Below, piece after piece: positions 58,923 through 64,000 of a stretch of DNA of 64,000 nt. This stretch comes from Azospirillum sp. Lineage in GTDB: Bacteria > Pseudomonadota > Alphaproteobacteria > Azospirillales > Azospirillaceae. How positions within the stretch are numbered: the first letter of the stretch is position 1; the number at the start of each line of letters is the position of its first letter. The translations under genes and the position numbers were made by a program. Under the pieces are notes generated by a model that was not told the DNA's origin, did no database searches, and saw only the letters and a program-made list of their open reading frames with translations. The stretch lies in contig JAIXPD010000015.1 of NCBI GenBank assembly GCA_027486405.1, positions 23,769-87,768 on the forward strand, written 5' to 3'.

Positions 58923-59834
58923 TTACGGCCACTTCACTTCCGGCGGCAGGCTCATCAGGATGGCTTCGGTGTTGCCGCCGGTCTTCAGGCCGAAGGTGGT
59001 TCCCCGGTCGTACAACAGGTTGAACTCCACGTAGCGACCCCGGCGGACGAGCTGGTGTTCGCGCTGCTCCACCGTCCAGGGGCGATTCATGTGGCGGCGG
59101 ACCAGATCGGCGTAGGTCTCGAAAAAGGCGGTGCCGACGTCCTGGGTGAAGGCGAAATCCGCCTCCCAATTCCCCGAATCGAGGCCGTCAAAGAAGATGC
59201 CGCCGACGCCGCGCGCCTCGTTGCGGTGGGGCAGGAAGAAGTAGCGGTCGCACCACTCCTTGTACTTGGCGTAATATTCGGGGTCGTGGCGGTCGCAGGC
59301 GGCCTTCAGCCCGGCGTGGAAATCCGCCGTGTCCTGATCGTCCGGGATCATCGGCGTCAGGTCGGCCCCGCCGCCGAACCAGCTTTTCGTCGTCACCAGA
59401 TGGCGGGTGTTCATGTGGGTGGCCGGGACCAGGGGGGAGCGCATGTGCGCCACCAGACTGATGCCCGCCGCCCAGAATGCGCCGGTTTCCGCCGCACCGG
59501 GGATGTTGGCGCGGAATTCCGGGCTGAACACGCCGTGGACGACGGAGATGTTGACGCCGACCTTCTCGAACACCCGGCCTTTCATCACCGCCATGGTCCC
59601 GCCGCCGCCCTCGCCACCGCCGTGATCGGGGCGGGTCCAGCTCTTGCGCTCGAATCGGCCGGGGGGCAGATCGGCGTGGGTCCCGGTCAACTCGTCCTCC
59701 AGCGCCTCGAACCCGGCGCAAATCCGGTCGCGCAGGCTGGCGAACCACGCGGCGGCGCGGGCCTTGCGCGCCTCGACAAGGGCCGGATCGGTCGCGGCGG
59801 CGGCGGGAGCGGCGGGCGGAACGGGGGCGGTCAT
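58923..59834 (-). CDS. hemF: Coproporphyrinogen III oxidase, aerobic
   Basis: This 303-residue HemF converts coproporphyrinogen III to protoporphyrinogen IX with oxygen in heme synthesis. Conserved segments include [34 protein letters not shown] and [21 protein letters not shown]. The N-terminus has an alanine/proline-rich extension of about 15 residues. It precedes trmL by 15 bp on the same strand. Confidence 0.97.
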   Translation of the reverse strand: MTAPVPPAAPAAAATDPALVEARKARAAAWFASLRDRICAGFEALEDELTGTHADLPPGRFERKSWTRPDHGGGEGGGGTMAVMKGRVFEKVGVNISVVHGVFSPEFRANIPGAAETGAFWAAGISLVAHMRSPLVPATHMNTRHLVTTKSWFGGGADLTPMIPDDQDTADFHAGLKAACDRHDPEYYAKYKEWCDRYFFLPHRNEARGVGGIFFDGLDSGNWEADFAFTQDVGTAFFETYADLVRRHMNRPWTVEQREHQLVRRGRYVEFNLLYDRGTTFGLKTGGNTEAILMSLPPEVKWP

Positions 59835-59849
59835 GGCAGGCTCGCAGGC

Positions 59850-60326
59850 TCAAAGGACGGGGACAGGGGCGGGACCGGAGTCGGCTGAGGCGGTTTGCCG
59901 CAGCGCCTCACCCAACACCATCGCGGCGCTGATCGCAACGTTCAAGGAGCGGGCGGGCGGGCGAAGCGGGATGACCAGACGGGCGTCGGCGGCGTCGTGC
60001 ACCGCGTCGGGCACGCCAGCGCTCTCCTGCCCCACCATGATCCGGTCGTCGGAGGCAAAGGCAAAGCCGGTGTAGGGCTGGGCCGCGCGGGTGGTCAGCA
60101 GCACCAGACGCCCGACCTGCGGGCTGGCGGCGTAGGCTTCCCACGAGCTGTGGCGGATCCATATCAACTGGTCGAGATAGTCCATCCCGGCCCGGCGCAG
60201 ACGGCGGTCGTCCAAAACGAATCCGCAAGGCTCGATCAGGTCGAGTGGCAGGCCCAACCCCGCCGCCAGCCGCATCAACGTGCCGGTGTTCTGGGGAATG
60301 TCGGGTTGGAACAGGACGAGGCGCAT
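59850..60326 (-). CDS. trmL: tRNA (cytidine/uridine-2'-O-)-methyltransferase
   Basis: This 158-residue SPOUT methyltransferase of the TrmL/YibK type uses S-adenosylmethionine to methylate ribose at the wobble base of tRNA-Leu. The knot region includes GQESAGVPD and [15 protein letters not shown]. The ATG at 60326 is preceded by AGAGGGATTCC; the open frame upstream is not conserved. It is divergent from petA. Confidence 0.95.
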   Translation of the reverse strand: MRLVLFQPDIPQNTGTLMRLAAGLGLPLDLIEPCGFVLDDRRLRRAGMDYLDQLIWIRHSSWEAYAASPQVGRLVLLTTRAAQPYTGFAFASDDRIMVGQESAGVPDAVHDAADARLVIPLRPPARSLNVAISAAMVLGEALRQTASADSGPAPVPVL

Positions 60327-60452
60327 TGGAATCCCTCTGAAAAACCATCCGTGTGCGTACAAAATCATGCTGCATCGCAACGCGCGACACCGTGTCCGGC
60401 GACAAAGCCTTTTCAAGTGGGCAGCGCAACGGTATACCGCAACCCCGAAACA

Positions 60453-60471
60453 CCAGAGTCCTGGACTCTGG
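60453..60471. promoter_or_regulatory. Palindrome in petABC leader
   Basis: A 19-bp perfect palindrome, CCAGAGTCC-T-GGACTCTGG, lies 129 bp upstream of petA in the gap shared with divergent trmL. It could be an operator or an RNA hairpin of the leader. The regulator is unknown. Confidence 0.4.
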
Positions 60472-60599
60472 AGCGACGCGGCGTGCCCGAGGTTCATCGA
60501 CCCGACGGACAAGCCCGTCAAGTCGTGCTACAGAACGGTCCATCGGTCGTCCGGCGTGAACCTGCGCACGTCGGGCATGCCTTGAGGAGAAACAGGCTT

Positions 60600-61166
60600 A
60601 TGGCTCAGACCACGCATCCGCCCGGGACGGGTGGCCACGCGGCCTCCGGCGACGGTTCCAACCGCCGCGATTTTCTCTATCTTGCCACCGGCGCGGTTGG
60701 CGTTGTCGGGGCCGCTTCGGCGGCTTGGCCCTTCATCAGCAGCATGAACCCGGCCGCCGACACCCTGGCGCTGGCGTCCATCGACGTCGATCTGGCCCCG
60801 GTCGCCGAAGGCCAGGCCATCACCGTGACGTGGCGCGGCAAGCCGGTGTTCGTCCGTCACCGCAACGCCAAGGAAATCGAGCAGGCCAAGACGGTCAATC
60901 TCGGCGACCTGCGCGACCCGGTGGCCGACGAGGCCCGCGTCAAGAAGCCGGAATGGCTGATCGTCGTCGGCATCTGCACGCATCTCGGCTGTGTCCCGCT
61001 GGGGCAGAAGGTCACGGATCCGCGCGGCGACTTCGAGGGCTGGTTCTGCCCTTGCCACGGTTCGCACTACGACACCGCCGGGCGCATCCGCAAGGGTCCG
61101 GCCCCGGCCAACCTCGTGGTTCCGACGTACGCCTTCACCAGCGATACCAAGATCCGCCTCGGTTAA
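60600..61166 (+). CDS. petA: Cytochrome bc1 Rieske iron-sulfur subunit
   Basis: This 188-residue Rieske protein begins with a twin-arginine-type signal/anchor ([20 protein letters not shown]). The cluster-binding boxes are CTHLGC (about 125) and CPCHGSHYD (about 150). It carries electrons from quinol to cytochrome c1 at the periplasmic face. GAGGAG precedes the ATG. The 188-aa length is normal for the family. It starts the petABC operon. Confidence 0.98.
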   Translation: MAQTTHPPGTGGHAASGDGSNRRDFLYLATGAVGVVGAASAAWPFISSMNPAADTLALASIDVDLAPVAEGQAITVTWRGKPVFVRHRNAKEIEQAKTVNLGDLRDPVADEARVKKPEWLIVVGICTHLGCVPLGQKVTDPRGDFEGWFCPCHGSHYDTAGRIRKGPAPANLVVPTYAFTSDTKIRLG

Positions 61167-61194
61167 GCGGCCTTAAGGTTCAGGAGACCCCGAG

Positions 61195-62442
61195 ATGGCT
61201 CAGGCTCAAGCCTCGAAATTCAAGAACCCGCTCGTGAACTGGATCGACAGCCGTCTGCCGATCTTCACGATGCTGGATCACGAGTACAACCACTACCCGA
61301 TGCCCCGGAACGTCAACTATCTGTGGGCGTTCGGTGCGATTGCCGGCATCATGCTGGTGATCATGATCGCCACCGGCCTGTTCCTGGCGATGCAATATTC
61401 GTCGCACACCTCGTTGGCCTTCGATTCGGTCGAGCGCATCATGCGCGACGTGAATTACGGCTGGCTGCTGCGCTATGTGCACGCCAACGGCGCGTCGATG
61501 TTCTTCATCGCCGTCTACATCCACATGTTCCGTGGTCTCTATTACGGGTCCTACAAGGCCCCGCGCGAGATCCTGTGGATCCTCGGCGTCATCATCTTCC
61601 TCGTCATGATGGGCACCGCCTTCATGGGCTATGTGCTGCCTTGGGGCCAGATGAGCTTCTGGGGCGCGACCGTCATCACGAACCTGTTCTCGGCCTTCCC
61701 GATCGTCGGCGATCCGATCGTCACCCTGCTGTGGGGCGGCTTCTCGGTCGACAACCCGACGCTGAACCGCTTCTTCGCGCTGCATTTCCTGCTGCCCTTC
61801 GTCCTGCTGGGTCTGGTGATCCTGCACACGGCAGCACTGCACGTCTGCGGTTCGAACAACCCGCTGGGCATCGACGCGAAGGGGCCGCAGGACACCGTTC
61901 CGTTCAACCCCTACGTCACGCTGAAGGACGGCTTTGCGGTCGTCATGTTCCTCATCGTGTTCGCGTTCTTCGTCTTCTTCATGCCGAACTATCTGGGCCA
62001 CCCGGACAACTACATTCCGGCCAACCCGTTGGTGACGCCCGCGCACATCGTGCCGGAATGGTACTTCCTGCCCTTCTACGCCATTCTGCGCGCGATCCCC
62101 GACAAGCTGGGCGGCGTCATTGCCATGTTCGGCTCGATCGCCCTGTTGATGGCTCTGCCGTGGCTCGACACCTCGAAGGTCCGCAGCTGCAAGTTCCGCC
62201 CGATCTACCGTCAGTTCTTCTGGATCCTGGCCATCGACGGCCTGGTTCTGGGCTACGCCGGTGCCATGCCCGCCGAAGGCGCGTGGCTGCTGATCGCCCG
62301 GGTCGGCACCTTCTATTACTTCTTCCACTTCCTGGTTCTGCTGCCGGTGTTGGGCAAGCTGGAACGTCCCCTGCCGCTGCCCAACAGCATCAGCGAAGCC
62401 GTTCTGAAGGGCGCCCACGCCAAGTCGATGGAGAAGGCCTGA
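61195..62442 (+). CDS. petB: Cytochrome b of bc1 complex
   Basis: This 415-residue integral membrane cytochrome has heme-binding segments [20 protein letters not shown] and [20 protein letters not shown], with quinol-site residues in [18 protein letters not shown]. It spans about eight membrane helices. It lies 28 bp after petA and overlaps petC by one base. Confidence 0.98.
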   Translation: MAQAQASKFKNPLVNWIDSRLPIFTMLDHEYNHYPMPRNVNYLWAFGAIAGIMLVIMIATGLFLAMQYSSHTSLAFDSVERIMRDVNYGWLLRYVHANGASMFFIAVYIHMFRGLYYGSYKAPREILWILGVIIFLVMMGTAFMGYVLPWGQMSFWGATVITNLFSAFPIVGDPIVTLLWGGFSVDNPTLNRFFALHFLLPFVLLGLVILHTAALHVCGSNNPLGIDAKGPQDTVPFNPYVTLKDGFAVVMFLIVFAFFVFFMPNYLGHPDNYIPANPLVTPAHIVPEWYFLPFYAILRAIPDKLGGVIAMFGSIALLMALPWLDTSKVRSCKFRPIYRQFFWILAIDGLVLGYAGAMPAEGAWLLIARVGTFYYFFHFLVLLPVLGKLERPLPLPNSISEAVLKGAHAKSMEKA

Positions 62443-63203
62443 TGCGCGCGTTGAAGACTGCAATCCTCTCGGCGGCGCTGGCTCTCGGCCTCGCCGGGGC
62501 CGCGCAGGCGTCGGAAGCGGTTCATCTGCCCAAGCAGAGCTGGCCGCACGCGGGCATGTTCGGCACCATCGACAAGGCGGCGGCCCAACGCGGCTTCCAG
62601 ATCTACAAGGAAGTCTGCTCGGCCTGCCACTCCATGCGTCTGGTCCCGATCCGCACGCTGGCGGGCATCGGCTTCAAGGACGACGAACTCAAGGCGCTGG
62701 CCGCCGGGTACGAGGTCCAGGGCGGTCCGAACGACGCCGGTGAGATGTTCATGCGTCCGGCCATTCCGGCCGACCGCTTCCCGTCGCCCTTCGCCAACGA
62801 GCAGGCGGCCCGCGCGGCGAACAACGGCGCGCTACCGCCCGATCTGTCGCTGATCGCCAAGGCCCGTGTCGGCGGGGAAGATTACCTGCACGCGTTCCTG
62901 ACCGGCTTCGAGGAAGCGCCTGCGGGCGTCAACCTGATGCCGGGCATGAACTACAACAAGTATTTCCCCGGCCATCAGGTCGGCATGCCGAACATCCTTC
63001 AGCCCGATGGCGTGACCTACGCCGACGGCACGAAGGCCACGGTGGAACAGCAGGCGCGCGACGTCTCGACCTTCCTCACCTTCGTGGCGGAACCGCACCA
63101 CGACGCGCGCAAGCAGATGGGCGTCAAGGTCATCCTGTTCCTGCTCGTGCTGGCGGGTCTGATGTACGCGTCCAAGCGCAAGCTGTGGAGCACGCTGCAC
63201 TGA
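62442..63203 (+). CDS. petC: Cytochrome c1
   Basis: This 253-residue membrane-anchored cytochrome has a signal peptide ([19 protein letters not shown], cleaved near AQASE). The heme motif is CSACH at about 58. The methionine-ligand region is VNLMPGMNYNKYFPG, and a C-terminal anchor helix (VKVILFLLVLAGLMYASKRK) ends it. The ATG overlaps the petB stop. It ends the bc1 operon, followed by a terminator. Confidence 0.97.
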   Translation: MRALKTAILSAALALGLAGAAQASEAVHLPKQSWPHAGMFGTIDKAAAQRGFQIYKEVCSACHSMRLVPIRTLAGIGFKDDELKALAAGYEVQGGPNDAGEMFMRPAIPADRFPSPFANEQAARAANNGALPPDLSLIAKARVGGEDYLHAFLTGFEEAPAGVNLMPGMNYNKYFPGHQVGMPNILQPDGVTYADGTKATVEQQARDVSTFLTFVAEPHHDARKQMGVKVILFLLVLAGLMYASKRKLWSTLH

Positions 63204-63250
63204 TCGGTGCATCGTCTTCCGGCTGACGCCGAACGTTGATTTTCGACTGG

Positions 63251-63284
63251 ACAGGGCACCCCTCGGGGTGCCCTGTTTGGTTTT
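63251..63284 (+). terminator. Terminator after petABC
   Basis: An almost closed 12-bp stem ACAGGGCACCCC/GGGGTGCCCTGT is followed by TTGGTTTT, 47 bp after the petC stop. Confidence 0.88.
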
Positions 63285-63319
63285 GGGCGTGTGGTGTCCA
63301 GCCAACGGCGGAGGGCGCG

Positions 63320-63868
63320 ATGGATCAGCGGATTGCTGCGGTTCTGGAGTTCTGGTTCGGCGACAGCGCCAAGCCCTTCTGGTTCGCCAAGTCCGCCGCC
63401 TTCGACCAGGAGGTTGCCGACCGGCTGGGTTCGCTGCACGAGGCCGCCACGCGCGGGGAGTGCGACGGCTGGATGGACAGCGCCGATGGCTGTCTGGCGC
63501 TGTGCGTGCTGCTGGATCAGGTGCCGCGCAACATCTTCCGGGGCACCCCCCGCAGCTTCGCCACCGATCCCCAGGCGCGGGCGGTGGCCAGACACGCGGT
63601 GGCCAAGGGGCATGATCTGGCCTGCCCGGCGGACCGCCGGGCCTTCCTGTATCTGCCCTTCGAACATCACGAGGATCTGGCGAATCAGGACCGCTCGATC
63701 GCGCTGTTCACCGAACGGGTGGGCGACGCGCTGACGGTGGATTACGCCCACCGGCACCGGGATGTGATCGTCCGATTCGGACGCTTTCCCCATCGGAACG
63801 CGATCTTGGGACGCCCGAACACGGAAGAGGAAACCGCGTTTCTGCAGGAGCCGAACTCGTCCTTCTGA
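63320..63868 (+). CDS. DUF924 family protein
   Basis: This 182-residue cytoplasmic protein of the DUF924 family has a mostly helical repeat-like fold. Conserved segments are VLEFWFGD, LDQVPRNIFRGTPRSFATD and FLYLPFEHHEDLANQDRSI. Function is unknown. The ATG at 63320 follows GGAGGGCGCG. It is followed by copy B of the 104-bp repeat. Confidence 0.9.
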   Translation: MDQRIAAVLEFWFGDSAKPFWFAKSAAFDQEVADRLGSLHEAATRGECDGWMDSADGCLALCVLLDQVPRNIFRGTPRSFATDPQARAVARHAVAKGHDLACPADRRAFLYLPFEHHEDLANQDRSIALFTERVGDALTVDYAHRHRDVIVRFGRFPHRNAILGRPNTEEETAFLQEPNSSF

Positions 63869-63882
63869 CCGGTCCCACCCGG

Positions 63883-63986
63883 TTAGAGCAGATCGCGTTA
63901 AATCGGGATCGATTTGACGCGTGAAGATGCTCGATAAACAAAGGCATAGAGCGCCGTGGACTGTTTCATGTTTTGAGCACGGCGCT
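63883..63986 (+). repeat. 104-bp dispersed palindromic repeat, copy B
   Basis: This copy matches 48950-49053 in inverted orientation, differing at 5 of 104 bases. It has a short stem CGCGTTAAATCG/CGATTTGACGCG and a longer-loop stem AGCGCCGT/ACGGCGCT. It lies 15 bp after the DUF924 stop codon. The window ends 14 bp beyond it. Confidence 0.9.
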
Positions 63987-64000
63987 TGTCTTATAGAATC

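Overview
The window is chromosomal DNA from a high-GC alphaproteobacterium. Rhodospirillales, near Azospirillum and its relatives, fits best. This rests on the rhizobial-type glycerol ABC transporter, a chemoreceptor ending in a PilZ domain, the petABC cytochrome bc1 operon, allele-level similarity of several proteins to that group, and very GC-rich codon use. The placement is inference; there is no rRNA to test it. Coding density is high. I saw no prophage, insertion sequence or CRISPR array.

Layout. 1-14 kb is a lactate/pyruvate block: a sigma54 response regulator (cut by the window edge), an LldR-type GntR regulator, lactate permease lldP, a fused flavin/Fe-S D-lactate dehydrogenase, lutABC and pyruvate carboxylase. 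Together these import lactate, oxidise both isomers to pyruvate and carboxylate pyruvate to oxaloacetate. 14-27 kb is a glycerol block: glpD-S-T-P-Q-U-V and glpK on the minus strand, a chemoreceptor, and the DeoR-type regulator glpR. 27-38 kb is mixed metabolism: a dienelactone-hydrolase-like protein, GMP reductase, a solute-binding protein, a LysE exporter, a YitT membrane protein, two M20-type amidohydrolases, an SDR, an S41 protease and several small proteins.

At 37.98-38.11 kb an intergenic region carries five DnaA-box-like sites, next to a small ribbon-helix-helix gene. 38.6-48.7 kb is a signalling island: MCP-PilZ, a hybrid kinase with HPt, a degenerate kinase/receiver partner, a LuxR-type response regulator, a lone receiver and a REC-HD-GYP protein. 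It probably links phosphorelay, chemotaxis and c-di-GMP. A tRNA-Gln(UUG) follows. 49-56 kb is a MoxR-DUF58-BatA/DUF4159-VWA operon. 56-60 kb holds a DUF1285/NUDIX/CCA-transferase operon, hemF and trmL. 60-63 kb holds petABC, and a DUF924 gene follows.

The least ordinary features are non-coding or degenerate. A 104-bp dispersed repeat occurs twice at about 95% identity. A GC-rich palindrome lies in frame inside lutC and recurs between glp genes. There is the DnaA-box cluster, a MITE-like inverted-repeat unit at 31 kb, and a pseudo-kinase with a receiver that lacks its phosphoacceptor aspartate.
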